Source: Fratercula arctica (Eukaryota > Chordata > Aves > Charadriiformes > Alcidae). Taken from it: a DNA stretch of 64,000 nucleotides. Of this stretch, positions 21,946-34,267 are shown in pieces. The first letter of the stretch is position 1, and every line of letters begins with the position of its first letter. The DNA is taken from assembly GCA_947846985.1 (NCBI GenBank), contig CANTUZ010000020.1:3363959-3427958 (forward strand), in the 5' to 3' direction. The position numbers were made by a program, and so were the translations under genes. Under the pieces are notes generated by a model. The model was not told the DNA's origin. It was given only the letters and a program-made list of their open reading frames with translations, and ran no database searches.

Positions 21946-24900
21946 CTGCACCTAGTTTGGGGCTGGGGCTGTGGGAGCAGCGGATTGAGCCCAGCTGGGA
22001 CCCCACGGAGGTGTGAAATGGGGCTGCGCCTGCAGCTGGTCCCTGGCCTTCAAAGGCAGAGTGGGCAGGAGCTAGCCCTGGCTAGTCCTTGCCCTGCAGG
22101 GCTTCACACTGCTTCCCTGTCCACAGGCACCCTGTCCCTATGGTGAGTCTCAGCATCCCTTGCTGGGGAGCAGGATGGTGCTGGGGTTGGGGGTGAGCGT
22201 GTGCTGCTGGGGTGGGCTTGGAGCAAAGCGGGGGCTGGGCAGGGCTGAAATGCATCCTTGCCTCTCCCAGCAGGCAGCCTGCCTGTGGCCGTCCCCATGG
22301 GGGCTTGCTTGGTCCCCTGGGGAGGGGAATGACAGGGGGATGCTGGTGACCCTGGCTGCAGGGCTGAGCCCTCCACACACTGCTTGCTTTGCCCCCCAAG
22401 GACAGCAGGGGCAGCATGTTTGTCCCTAGCAGGGGACACCCAGGCACGTGGCGTGTCCCTGACCCTGCAATGTGGCTCGCCCATCCCTGGAGGGTTACGT
22501 GACATCTAGCCCAGCCAGAGGATTAGGGCCGGCTATAACGGGCTGGGTGGTCACTGGTCGTTCCTGGCTCCAGTTACGTGGCGCGATGCCCAGCGATGCT
22601 GGGGGGTCATCTTTCAAATGGCACAGATGTACTGGCAGGGCAGCTGGGGGGGTCATGAAGGGAAAGGGTGAGGGGTTGGGTTCCACAAGGCTGGAAGCCA
22701 CCATGGGGCTGAGCATCCCACCCCTCCGTGCCCCCAAACCCACGGTGGGGGGAGAGGGTTGTGGTTACCCCCATGGTCCCTGCCTGGGAGGGGGGTCCCA
22801 GATGGCACCTGCCACCTTCATGGCTTCATTGTGGGAGGGGGTGGGCAGGAAGCTTCTTGCATGCTCTGGTCCTCCTCCATCCATCAGGAGAGCAGCTCAG
22901 TGGGAGTTTGCAAGGCTGTCACCCACCTTCCCGGCGTGCTCCGGGGCCTGATTAATTGCTCGCTTAGCAACTGCTAATCTGTATGTAGGTGCTGGAGCCA
23001 AACAAGGTGCGTGTGTGTGTGTGTCTCCCCTTGGAGGGGAGCGTCACGACGGTGTGTGGGCTGGGGGGTGGCTCGGTGTGACTGGGAGCGGGGGGAGGAC
23101 AGCAGCATTCCCATTCCTGACGAAAGGCCCCAGGGTCCCTGCAGAGGGAAAACACCCCTCAAGCAGCCCACCCCTGGGCTAGCACCCACAAGTCACCCTC
23201 AAATAAAAGGATAAAGTTAATGGGTGCCTGCAGGGACCATGTTCCGCAGCATCCCTGGGGAGGGAGCTTGGGGTGCATTAGCTGGTGGGGGGGATTTTTC
23301 CCAGGAGATTTAGGGAAGGCTCCTGGGGGGGTGTTGAGGACTTGACTTGTGTTTCACCCACTGCACGTGGGTGGTGGGAGCTGCGTGCTAACACTGAGCA
23401 ACACCCTTTGAACGCGGGACAGGAGGGGACGGTCCCTGTCCCCACCACAGCTGTGTGTACATGTGGTGTTAGGCCAGAGAATTGCCCCGAAATCCTTCCT
23501 CCTTGCTCCCACCCCCTCCCCGGCCTGAAGGGAGCCCAGCGTGGCCGGATCCGTCCCGCCGCACGGCTGCAGTGAGGACAGCTGCCACAGGAAGGCACTG
23601 GTGGCTTTTGTTGGAAGTCCAGGGATGTGAGATGCTGAGTCCGGATTTGGGACTGGAGCGCTGGTGTGGGGAGTGTGGCCATTGGCTGGGGCCGTGGCAA
23701 CCTCTAGGTCCAGCTGTGGGTCCTGGGTGGCCAACTGTTCTCCTGCAGGGTCCATTCATCACTGCTCCCGGCTCTGGCCAAGGCTGGCTTTTGATCCTTT
23801 CTGCACAGATTCCTCCAGGTTGTTTTTCATCTCTCAGTGAAAAACAAACCTGCTGTGCTGAGCCCCCCCCCGCCCTGTAAACCCCATCCCCTGCTGCTGG
23901 GGTGCCCTCTCCCCCTGGGACCCCGCAGCCCCCTCCTCTCCTTCCCCACCGCTGAGACCCCTCAGAGCTGAGCGATGCACCCACCTCCATCTCCCCCCTT
24001 GTCCCAGGGGATGGGGGCTTTGCTGGACCTTGCTATAGCGTGGGAGAACGCCCCGGGACCCCTCGCTCGGGGTGCAGGGAGCTGTGCCACCCTGGCATGG
24101 CTGGAGCACCCGGCTCAGGGTGAGGTTTGGCTGCTGAAGGCAAGCTTGGTGGCAAAGGCTTTTCTATTTTTAATTGACTTACGGTGTGAGGAACCATGAA
24201 ATCTGGGCCATGTTTTATTAGAGCGCATACTGCACCGGACAAGATGGGAGTAGTTAAAAGCATGCTGCTGCTTGAGCGTGGGCTTGTCCCCAAGTGGTGG
24301 CAGTTAAAGGACCCCTCTGTCACCAGGCTGGGGGCTCTGTTTCAGTGCGGATGTCCCCTCCATGCCAGTGGCCCACAAACCCACCTGCCCCAAGGGTTTG
24401 GTGCCTGGCAGCTGCTGAGCACATCTGGGGGCCAAACCCTCCTGCGGGAGCCTGGCCTGAGTGTGGGCTTGGTTTATTGCCCGGGGATCGATGGGGTCAC
24501 GGGCGAGAATTTGTTATTAGTTAATTTTAATAGGTCAGAGCAGCTTCCCTGTGGGAAGCTGTTCTCTCGGCAGCGAAAGCACCTTTGGCTGATGGTGCCC
24601 TCCCTAAATCGGATGCAGCGCTGCCGAGCACCCCGCAAGGGCTGCGGCTTCGCCCGCGGTGGCTTCAGCAAAGGCTGGTGCTGAGCCGCTGCCAGCCATG
24701 GAGAGAAGCGCTGCCATGGGGAGGCTGTTCCATGCTCCCCGGCAGCTGCTGGGCTGAGCACCGGAGCCAGCGGGAGCTGATGCCGCTCTGTGCCACGTGT
24801 GGGGTCCTGGGCGGGGGACACGGGACATTTGCTGCCCCAAAACTCTGCTCAGAATGGAGCTCCTTCACAGCTGGCTGCTCCCTCCATAGCACGGCCCCCC

Positions 24901-24976
24901 ATCCCGTGCCATCCTGGGCTCTTGGGACCGGAGCTTGTGGTGCCGCCCGTGCTGGGAAAGAGAAAAAGCAAGCAGC

Positions 24977-24993
24977 AATAATAATAATAATAA
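24977..24993. repeat. (AAT)n microsatellite
   Basis: About five to six AAT units. Confidence 0.9.
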
Positions 24994-25077
24994 AGGGTTT
25001 GAATATTGGGCAGGCAAATGGGGCTGGGGGTCCCTGCTGAGCTCTGCAAATGGAGTGAAATACGAAGGAGCTCTTAA

Positions 25078-26595
25078 TTAATTGACCAGCAGCCCAATAG
25101 TGAGCAGAAAGAGGCAGGTGGGGACGGGGGGGGGGGTGGTGGTGGTGGTGGTGCCATCTGCAGGTGTGTAATTATCAGCATGTCTTTCTGTGCCCATGCC
25201 AGGCTCGGGGGCACGGCTGGGATGGGGCTGGATGGAATCCTCAGCGATGCTGGGGGAGACGGTCCCTTCCGCAGCGGCTCTTGCTTGCGCAAAGCGATGC
25301 AGCCACGGGGACCTCCTGGGATGCCACTTCACTGTGCAGGAGCCGTCCCACCTTTTCTTGAGCCTTTTTACGCCTTTTCCAGAAGCCGCTTTCTTGTACC
25401 GGAGCCACAGACCAATACCGGCCTGGGGGGGGGGCCCTTCCCAGCGCAGCCCCTCTCGTTGCAGCCCTCGATCGATGAGGAACATAATTACTCTTGCAAA
25501 GGCAAATCCGTGCCGGCATTGACTCTTTGGTAGCGCTCCAAGGAAGACAGTGTTTCCTTGCAAAGTATGAGGCCATGAATATTTTATGCCCGAGGAGGAT
25601 ATTTCTTTCAGGAGGCTGTTCCATGAATTATGGAAAAGTTGGGAGGAGAAGACGGGTGTTATTCCGACGGGGTCAGCTTTGTGGTGGAGGATGCCCTGGT
25701 GCCGTGGGGCTTCGCTTGCCCGGGGTCCCTTTCCCTGGGCAGGGGGCAAGGTCTGCCCCTTGTCCCCCACCCCAGCAGCAGGCAGGGGGTGCTGGAGGAG
25801 CCCTTGGTGCAAATCCAGCCCAGTTTGGGGCAGTTTGCCTCCCAGCAGAGCAGGCTGGTGCGTGCAGAGTGAATGGGGCAGGTTTTGCATGGGGCAGGAC
25901 GCGGGGTGAGTACCTTCACTGCTGGCTTGGAGGCCTCTGAGGGGGGTGCGGTGGCTTCCCTGGGCACTTGGAGGGGAGAAGCATGGCGATGGCAGCCTCA
26001 CTGGCCTGCTCCATGCTCTCCTCCTTGCTCTGCTCCATGTCCTGTGTGTCCTCATGCCTGGCTGGGGACTCGAGAGGCCGATGCTCAGTGCTGGACCCTT
26101 CCAGCATCCCATGGATTTCCATTGCTGATCCCTCCCCGGTGGCTCAGGGCTGTTTCTGGCTGGGAGCTGGCGATGTGCTGCTCTCCCGTCAGCCCTGTCG
26201 GGCATCCTGGTGCTCTTGCTGCTCTGCTCCGGCACAGCCAGCCGGGAAAGACGAGGGGATAAACTCTCCGTACCACCAGTGACTTTCAGGTTAGTTAATA
26301 CATAAAGATTTTGCTCTAATTGTCCTGTTGGTGCAGAGGGAGTATGTGCTGTCTGGCCGTCACAGTTAGTTTTTACCACCAAATGCGCTCTGTTCTTCAT
26401 TTTCCTCCTTTTTCTTTCTTTAAAGACAGCATTTCCAGCTGTCCATGATCCCTGTGGGTGGAAAAACCCCTCCTGCATCCAGATGGAAATGCAGATAGAG
26501 CTCTCTGACTCCCTTTCCTTGGGAAACCTCCCCACGCTGGGGCTGGGGGACAGGACCATGTCCCCAGGGATGTTGCACTGGGGACAGGGGGACAT
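25078..26595 (-). other. Unexplained 505-codon open frame
   Basis: ATG at 26595-26593 to TAA at 25080-25078 without a stop, the longest open frame in the window. It crosses AT-rich segments (25480-25640, 26280-26420), where chance stops should be common. The translation shows no domain, signal peptide or repeat that I recognise. It is rich in S, P, R, Q and H and includes a threonine run from the (GGT)n tract. It could be chance, part of a lineage-specific transcript or a decayed element. Not called as a gene. Confidence 0.15.
25126..25152. repeat. G run and (GGT)n microsatellite
   Basis: Ten G followed by seven GGT units. On the minus strand it gives a threonine run in a long open frame. 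Confidence 0.9.
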
Positions 26596-27560
26596 CTCTG
26601 GATTTAGAGAGAAAATTGCAGGGGGAGAAAAAGAATGTTAGTTCAGGGGAGCAGGGCAGCACTGCCAGGACCCCTGGCACCTCCGAGGCTACGTGGGGGG
26701 TGACTTCTGCACCGTGCCAGCTCTGCTTGGTGCAATATTTAGCCTAAAATACACAGCGGCGCTAATGACACCAGCATGGCCAGTGCTGCCGGCTTGTCAG
26801 GCAGCTCCACGTCTTGGGTCCTGCTCTGCGTCCCTCGTTGGCTGCGGGTCTTCGCTGTGGCAGCAGGACGGTGGCTTCGGTAGAAGCTGTACCACCCGCA
26901 TCCCCAAGCCCACTCTCCTGTGGGGTGATCTGAGCACGGGTGTGATGAGTTTGATCCATCTCTGCGCCGATTCAGGGGTTGGTCCTGTGCTCTCCGAAGT
27001 GCCAGTGATAAAAGATGCTGAAGGTGCATAACGAGAGATTTCCGATGTAATAGTGTGCCTCAGCTCTTCGTGTTTTTTGCATTGGTTGGACCCAAAATCC
27101 GGAGTAATCGCTTGCCCAAAATAGCCTCTCGCTGGTCAGCTGCCTCCTTGGGCCTGTGCCACGTGAGCAGGCTCTGACACAGAGCAACTCCTCTGAAACC
27201 ATTGAATCCGTCATGGCTATTTCGTTTTTAAGGTCTGTTTAAAGGGTTTTAGTGTTGAGGAGGGACGGCTGGATGTCAGCGGGAGGTGAGAGCAGGGGGG
27301 CGTTTGCATCGATGACGCTTTGTGCCAAGGACGGATCCTGCCTCAGAGAGCTGCTCATGGGACGAGGAACTTGTCTTCTCCCTCTTCCCTTTTTTTCCCC
27401 ATCAGCTTTCTCAGGAGGGTGGGAGCAATTTGGGAGGGGAACAGGGTTGGCTCTGGTTTCCAGTTTTCTTCACCTCCTGGTGAGGGCTGGGATCTTGTTC
27501 AGCCACGAGTCCTGGTAGGGAGTGGGAAAAATTAAATCGATGTCTTTTGTCAAAGTATTT

Positions 27561-27580
27561 GTGTGTGTGTGTGTGTGTGT
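27561..27580. repeat. (GT)10 microsatellite
   Basis: Perfect GT dinucleotide run. Confidence 0.95.
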
Positions 27581-29084
27581 CTGCGGACAACTCTGACACT
27601 TTCTGTCGGAGATGTCCCAACCTGTTCCATGCGGATTTTGGGTAAAATAACTTGGTGATTTTTTTTTTTCTGCCACCAGCTCGGCTGCTGAGCCCTCGGG
27701 TTGGCGGCTGGGATTTGGGGGAGACCTGGTGGATTAGGCAATGGCTACTTTTCATCCTCGTTTGTAAGCAACAGCTTCTAACTGGGATGGCACCAATTGA
27801 GTGGGTCAAACTGGAGATGATGGCTCTCCAGCCAGCAGCAAAGTGGGGTGCAAGCCTGGGGTGCAAGGCTTCTAAATCCCCTCTGCCTTCCCGGCGCAGC
27901 CGAGCTGGAGCAGCAGCCACAAGAGGGAAGCAGGACATCGCCCAGAGGATGGAGCCGGCTGAGGGCTGGAGCAGCGGGGTGGAAAACCCCCATTTGTGAG
28001 GGTTGTGGCTTTCCTGCGGCTCCCCAGGGAAGGGGGAGCTTAGCCCCGGATGGGTGTAACACGGGGGTGCAAGTTATAGGTTGCGTGGGGAATAAATGCA
28101 GCCTGGGTGATGCTGGGGGTGACAAATAATTGCAAAGCGTGTAGTGAAATGTCACGCTACCCAGGCAACACGTGTCGGATTAGTGCATTTCTATCACAAA
28201 ACTGGCTTTTTTTTTTTTATTTAATCGAGGAAAACACCCCATTGCCGGAGCCTCCAGTATCTGCTCACAAGGTCTGTTCCAGCTTTTCCTTGACTGAGGA
28301 CTGAGCCTGGATATATCCATCGGTGTGCTGAGCTCTGCCGGCCTCTGCTCAGCGCCTGGGGGTGCAATGTGGGTGCCAAGGGGCCGTGGGGTGGGCGCCC
28401 TGGTGCCGTGGGCTCTCTCCTTGCCGGCGCTCTTGCCGTTAGGTGGAAGTGTTGCAGAGGAGAAGAGCGCGGGTGCTGCCCAACTCCGGGCTCCGAGAGC
28501 GGCCAAAGCCAGCCACGACTCCTTTGTCCTCCTGAAACACGGAGGCGGTGAGGTACAAAGGGGAATTTTTAGGCTGAATACACCCAGGAGAGAGGAATAA
28601 AACCCTGACAAGAGGCTCTGACCCTGCAGCTGGAGGAGATTTGGCCGGGGATGGGTATTGCCCTGAAGCAGCGGTGCCTGCTGCTGCCCTGGGCTGCTCG
28701 TGGAGGATCCCCAGGGCTCCCTCCATCCCCTCAATGCTGGCATGGGGGGGGTGGGGGGTGGGAGAAGCCCACAAACCCAGGGAAAGTCACCTCCTTGCTG
28801 GCCTCCAAGGGGCAGGTCTGGCTGCTTGCCATCAGGCAGGGTTTTCCTGGGGGTCCCGCACCAGCCGGGTGGGATGCGGGATGCGGCAGGACTCCAGGCT
28901 GTAGCAAAGCTGCTGGCGGGGACTTGGCAGCCCCCAAGGTGGGCAAGGGGCAACCAGGGGGGCTGCCAGGGAGCTGGCATGGACACAGCTCATGAGGAAG
29001 AGGAGGAATTGTCATGGCTGCAGCCAAATCATCCCTCTTTCGTTGCTAATGCCTCCCTGCAAGCCTGGATGGGCTTTTCTTTCC

Positions 29085-29310
29085 CCCATTTCTTTAAAAT
29101 GCAACTCTTCCCGTCGAAATCTGGTTAGTCATGAAGCGTATAATGAGTTTTATATATATTTAAAATGGTCTGACATTCAGCATCCCATTATCCTCACTCC
29201 TCGAGAGAAACGTGGACTCCATGTGTGAATGTTGATCCAATAAGAGCGCAGCCAGTACCATTTTTGCTCTCTGAAATATCCATATCTATTACCCATATTC
29301 ATGTGCTGTT
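29085..29310. other. AT-rich candidate conserved noncoding element
   Basis: Low-GC, non-repetitive block including ATAATGAGTTTTATATATAT, CATCCCATTATCC and CCAATAAGAGCGCAGCC, bounded by GC-rich DNA and by the (GT)n at 29364. Composition only. Confidence 0.3.
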
Positions 29311-29356
29311 TGTGTGTAGGAGTCTCTTTCTTGTGGAAAGAAATCCACGGATGTGG

Positions 29357-29363
<7 letters not shown>

Positions 29364-29401
<38 letters not shown>

Positions 29402-29410
29402 GTTGTTGTT
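29364..29410. repeat. (GT)n microsatellite with TGT tail
   Basis: About nineteen GT units followed by TGTTGTTGTT and a T run. Confidence 0.95.
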
Positions 29411-30367
29411 TTTTTTTTTTCTCTTGGGCCTGTTATTTAGATATTTTTTCATGGGCAAGTCGAATTATTTTGTCGCTTGGCTTTATTTTGCAATTTTGTT
29501 TCTTCCTTTTTCCTTCAGTAAACCCCGTCCCTGCCTCTAATTGCCCAGCTCAGTGGCTTTTTGCAAGCAAGCTGTGCCCTTGCCGCTGGCGAACCGCTGC
29601 GGGGGGACGGGGGGGTGCTGAGCCAGGGTCACCCCCCTCGATAGCCAGCCTGAAACACCCGCCAACTTCCAGCAGAGACTTTTTCCCCTTTCCCCATCCC
29701 TCTCTGCCTGACGTCAGTGAAAACTTTCCCTTTGCTGCAAAAACCCTCCCCAGGGAGCAGGACAAAAGTCTCGCCGTTTTCTTCCTTCTTTCTTTTTCGC
29801 CTCTAAATTCTTCTCCTCCTCTTTTCTTGCAAGCTGGCCTTTCCCTTCCTCCCGTGTCACCAGCGCTGGCCAGGAGCCCTTGACCTGCCAGAGCCCGTGT
29901 CCCTTTGCTGCCGCTCCTCCCGGCCACATTTTTCCCCCCAGACAAGTGGGACACCAGAAAAACATCCCCAGCTCCCCCCTCCTTACACTGCAAACTTATT
30001 TTCCTTTAAATACACATGAAAATAGCTCTTGCTGGGACTCTTGCTTTTTTTTTTTTTAAATTGTGTAGATATTGCAGCTAATTACAGTTCTATTAATATT
30101 TCACTTTGAATTAAAGATTTATTTTCCCCCACCCTTCTATCCAGGAGGGAATTAAATCCACACCCAAGGCAATTGCAGGCGCTGGAAATGCAACCCACAG
30201 CTGAGAAGGACCGTGCGTGGCTCCCGAGTCTGTGTCTCTTTGACGTGAGTGACCCGTGAAGAGGAAGGAGGAGGCGGTGGCTCGGCCATGAATTATTCAA
30301 AGCCCTTCTGCAGAGCTGAGCCGGAAAGTCCAGTCCATAAGATGTGGTTTCATGTTTTGCTATATTT

Positions 30368-30402
30368 AAAAAAAAAAAAAAAGTTTAAAAAAAAAAAAAA
30401 AT
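30368..30402. repeat. Paired A runs
   Basis: Two A runs separated by GTTT. Confidence 0.85.
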
Positions 30403-33400
30403 AAAAATTGCAAGCAGTTTGTCTCCCTGGTGGTGCTCGGCGGCTTGAGCAGTGGACACGGTGACCTTCCTGGCTGGATGGGGGCCAGCGGGAGGCTGGA
30501 TGCGACATGGCCGGAGCTGTGTCTGTCTGGGGGGCAGCCGTGGGCTGAGCGGGCTCGGGACACGCCAGAGCCCCCGGCCCGGAGGTCTGTGAGCCCTGGA
30601 GGTTCAGGGAAAAGCTCCCGGTGGCCCTGGAGATGCTGGAGCACCCTGCAGTCCCTGGATGGACATGAACATGGAGCTGGGAATCGGCTCGGGGTGTCCC
30701 CTCCAGCCCTGCCTCCGGGACGGGAGAGGCAGCGACTTGTTCCATTCCTCTTGTTTTGATCCTCATGAAGCCCTATCGATCCTGCGGAGGATGGTGCTGC
30801 ATCCATTTGCTGACGGTATTGAACTATCCTGGAGTACTTGATCATCTCTTGACCCAGGTGCCAAGGAGGAGCCCTGGCTGCGGCAGCACTGACCTTTGTG
30901 GGATTTGCTGAACCACTCTTGGGCAACTCTGTGTACGAGCTGCTTCCCCGGCATCGTTGGGGCATCTCCCATCTGTCCCCGTGCCCTCCTACCCGTCCCC
31001 CTCAGCCACCACGGCAGGGGAAGCTCGGCAGCATCGGCCTGAGCTGAGTTTTCAAATATTAATTGAGTTTTGACATTCTCAATGGTGACACGAGCGCTGT
31101 GATGATATTTTGGCTTCTGGCTGATGGCGGGGAGAGATGTGTGAGAAGGGGAGATGTGAGGTCCATGAAGCTTGGAGAAAAGAAGAGACACAGAGAGCAT
31201 CCCCCAAACCCCTGGGACTCAGGTCCCCAAGACTGGGTGGGGGGATGGATAATGATTATTTTCCACCAGAGCCAGGGGAGCAGGCTGTCGGAGCAATTCA
31301 GGCAACGCTTCAGCCCAAACTTCTGCATCCTTCATCCCAGGCGCCTTCCCCCGGTGATTCCTCAGGGCCTGGGGGAAGCAGAGCAGGATGGTCTGGTGTC
31401 ACCTGGCACAGCCTTGCCCCGGTGCTGTGGGACCCCAGGCTGTGAGCAGGATGCCCTCGTTTCTCCTCGAAAGCAGAGCACATGTCTTAGAAACCCCCCA
31501 GGGAGGCGAGGGCATGACCTCAGGGTGCCTCTGGGAGCTGCTTTTGGTGATGGGATTTGTGCCCGGCTTATCCTGCAGGGACTGGACCTGGCTTGTGCGT
31601 GACCCATGAGCGTGGGGCACTGGCTGGTGTCTCTGGTGCTGCCCAAGGCTCTTTCGGGCTTGGGGCAGGTGTGGGGCTCCTCTCCTCCCAGGGGCTTGGT
31701 GGCCTTGGGCACTGATGGGTGCAGACCACCCCCCATCCTGCCCATGAATCTCTGCTCTACATCATGCTGGTCTAAATAGCCCCCTTGGGTCAGCCGGTGG
31801 TCCCAGCTGTGGGTCCTTGGTTGGCTCCTGGGGGTCACTCCCAACCCTGCTGCAGTGTTTCAGCTGCTGCCTGTGGGGGGGACAATGTGGCTCCTTGACG
31901 TTCGGGATCCCCCCGTAGAGCTGCCCTGCTCCCTGCGCAGAAGGGCCTGGGCGAGTCCTCACCCCCCTAAGAACCTTTTGGAAATAAATGATGGACCCCC
32001 AAAATGGGCAGATGCTGGGTGAAAGCTGCTGCCCTGGAGCCCTGTTTGGGGACAGGGAGGTTGCTCCTGGTGGGGCAGATCGCAGCTAAGAGCTGGGCTG
32101 TCACCATCATAGAACGGTTCAGGTTGGAAGGGACCTTAAAGCCCACCCAGTGCCACCCCCTGCCCTGGGCAGGGACATCTCCCACCAGCCCAGGCTGCTC
32201 CAAGCCCCGTCCAACCTGGCCTTGAACCCCTCCAGGGATGGGGCAGCCACAGCTTCTCTGGGCAACCTGGGTCAGGGGCTCACCCCCCTCACAGCAAAGA
32301 ATCATCCATCCCTGTGTCCCCTCCCCATTGGCCAACAGTCCTTTTGCTTCGATCCTGGCATCGGTGCTGGCATGGATGGGGTTGCACACCGTGTGTGCGT
32401 GCATGGGGGGGCTGGATAGGGCCGTCCCCCTCCCAGGCTGCCCTCCCTGCATCAGAGCAGAATAACAACGAGAACCTCTCCGGCTGTAAACAAAATCACT
32501 GCAACAGCCTGGTCTCTCCGCAGGAGACAGCGCTCTGGGCATGATCCCGTGAGCATCTGAATCCATGGGAATATCGCCACTTATTTTAATGGCAGGTGGG
32601 CAGCCGGCCAGCTTTCCAGGGGAGTGCGTCTCGCTGGAGCGCACGCAGCTCCTTCAGAGGCCTGGCCAGGGCGCTGAGCTGGGAGCCGGGCAGTCCTGAG
32701 TGCTTCTGGAAAACCAGTTCGTTTCCAGCTTCCAAAACAGGATCTGGGTGCCAGGGCTGCGATGGCAGCGCCCAGCCCTTCGCATTGGCACCCTCCCTGC
32801 CCGGGACCTGGCTCATCCCGCACCAGGGCCGGTATTTCGCTATTCCAAGCAAACACAAATCAACCCTTAGGGAAAGATGAGGCTGGAAATGCATGTTGGA
32901 AGGGCTGCGCTTTGCTTTTTGGTGCTTGGAGGTGCAGGTGGAGCTGCAGAGAGTCCTCCCCACAGCCAGGTTCCCGCCCTACCCCGGGGTCCCCGCACAG
33001 TCTGGGTGCTCTCGCAGCCCCGGCATGCCGGCAGGTGTACTCCCTGATCGCTCCGGTGACCGATTATCTCGCAGTCATTACTGTGATGGATTGGAGCAGT
33101 TAATGTGTCAATGGCCATTACTAGGGGGCTGTGTTTTCTCTGGATTAATGAATCGACACACCACCACGGGCTCCTCGGAGCTGCCGGGGCCTGAGGGGGG
33201 GTGGGGGGGTGGTTTGATAGCAAAAGGAGGCGATGCATGAGCTGTGAGCGGGGTTGTTGGCATCCTTTTATGGGAGGCTGAAGAGAAGGGCGATGGCTTG
33301 GGGTGACGAGCCTCATCGCGGCCCTGGGGAGCTGCTCCCACCGTGGGGAAGGGAAATTTGGAGCTAGCTGTTAGCACACGCAGTGGGAGCTGCCTCTCAG

Positions 33401-33760
33401 TAGGCGGGTGTGGGGGGACCCTTCCTGACCCCCGCCATGCCCCGTGCTCCTTGCTGGGTCTTGCAGGGCTTGTCAAAGGCGGGTGCGTTTGCACCCGTGG
33501 GGGCTGTTGTGGGCCTTCGCTTCTGCAAATGCTGAAATTAAGAGGATGTGGCCTGCGGGAACTGTGGGGTCTGGAGGCCCAGGCGCCTCTTGGTCCTGCT
33601 GCTGTGTTCATGGCCGCGATGATGGCTGTAGGTGATGGGGAAGGGAGACAAGGACAAGTACGAGCGAAATATGTCTGGATGCTAAGGACCAGGAGGGGAG
33701 AGGTGCTGGGGGCAGCAGGGCAGGAGAGGGGCCGTGTCCACCCCGCTTCCCACCAGCCGG
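30403..33760. other. Intergenic, GRM4 upstream flank
   Basis: No gene recognised. Contains a minus-orientation CR1 tail at 32107-32310 and ordinary sequence elsewhere. Confidence 0.6.
32107..32310 (-). mobile_element. CR1 LINE tail, minus orientation
   Basis: Starts with TCATAGAACGGTTCAGGTTGGAAGGGACC in reverse, the CR1 3' end. It continues through CCCCTCCAGGGATGGGGCAG and GGGCAACCTGGGTCAGGGGC to CTCACAGCAAAGAAT. Over about 150 bases it differs from the copy at 8632 at only a handful of positions, so both belong to one young subfamily. Confidence 0.93.
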
Positions 33761-33949
33761 GGTTTTTGCTGCCCTTCGTGCCCGGCGCTGCTCGGCGGAG
33801 GGGGCTTGCGGGGCTGCAGCCGTTCCCCCCGTCGCTGGGAGCCGGGGTGGGAGGGGGGCAGCCGGGGGTGGATGCGGGGGTCCCCCCGCCGCCTGCCCGC
33901 CGCGGTGCACTAGTGCTTTAAAAGGCTGGCAAAGCCGGCGGCGGGCTTC

Positions 33950-34267
33950 CCAGCGCTTCTTCATGCAAAACTTCCCCGGCCCCGGCCCTCCTCCTCATCC
34001 TCCTCCTTCTCCCCCTCCTCCTCCTCCTCCTCCTCCTCCTCCTCGTCGCGGCTGCGGTGCGGGTCCCGCCCGGCTGCGGCTCGCTCGGCTCCCCGGGCCG
34101 GGGCCGGGGCTGGGGCGGGGGCGGTGGTGGCAGGCGGGCTGCCCCCGCCGCATGCCGCAGGGCCCCCCCGGGGTTCCGGCGCCCCGCCGGGGCCGGAGGC
34201 GGATCTCGGTACCGGGCAGCGGCCGGAGACGGGGTCGGCGGCGCCGTCAACTTCGCGCTGCCCGCGG
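33950..34267 (+). other. GRM4: Candidate untranslated first exon of GRM4
   Basis: Ends at donor CCCGCGG|GTAAGTGC (34268). The start is placed about 30 bases after the TTTAAAAG box and is uncertain. It includes the (CTC)n tract and an upstream ATG at 33963 opening a proline-rich frame that runs past the donor. The joining partner would be the acceptor at 42723. No transcript evidence is available. Confidence 0.42.
33988..34044. repeat. (CTC)n trinucleotide repeat
   Basis: Interrupted CTC units, with a perfect stretch of about ten from 34014, inside the candidate GRM4 first exon. Confidence 0.93.

Larger units (their letters stand above)
17901..24100. other. Intergenic, no gene seen
   Basis: GC-rich, with a degenerate CTGCAAGGGGTGGG repeat at 20240-20430, paired TGACTCA motifs at 21028 and 21050, a possible CR1 remnant at 21855 and a short GT run at 23008. 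No open frame resembles a known protein. Confidence 0.6.
24101..30400. other. Intergenic, no gene established
   Basis: Mixed composition with AT-rich patches at 24165-24260, 26280-26420, 27000-27250, 28100-28320 and 29085-29310. Contains (AAT)n, (GGT)n and two (GT)n microsatellites. A 505-codon minus-strand open frame at 25078-26595 is discussed separately and not called a gene. Confidence 0.55.
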
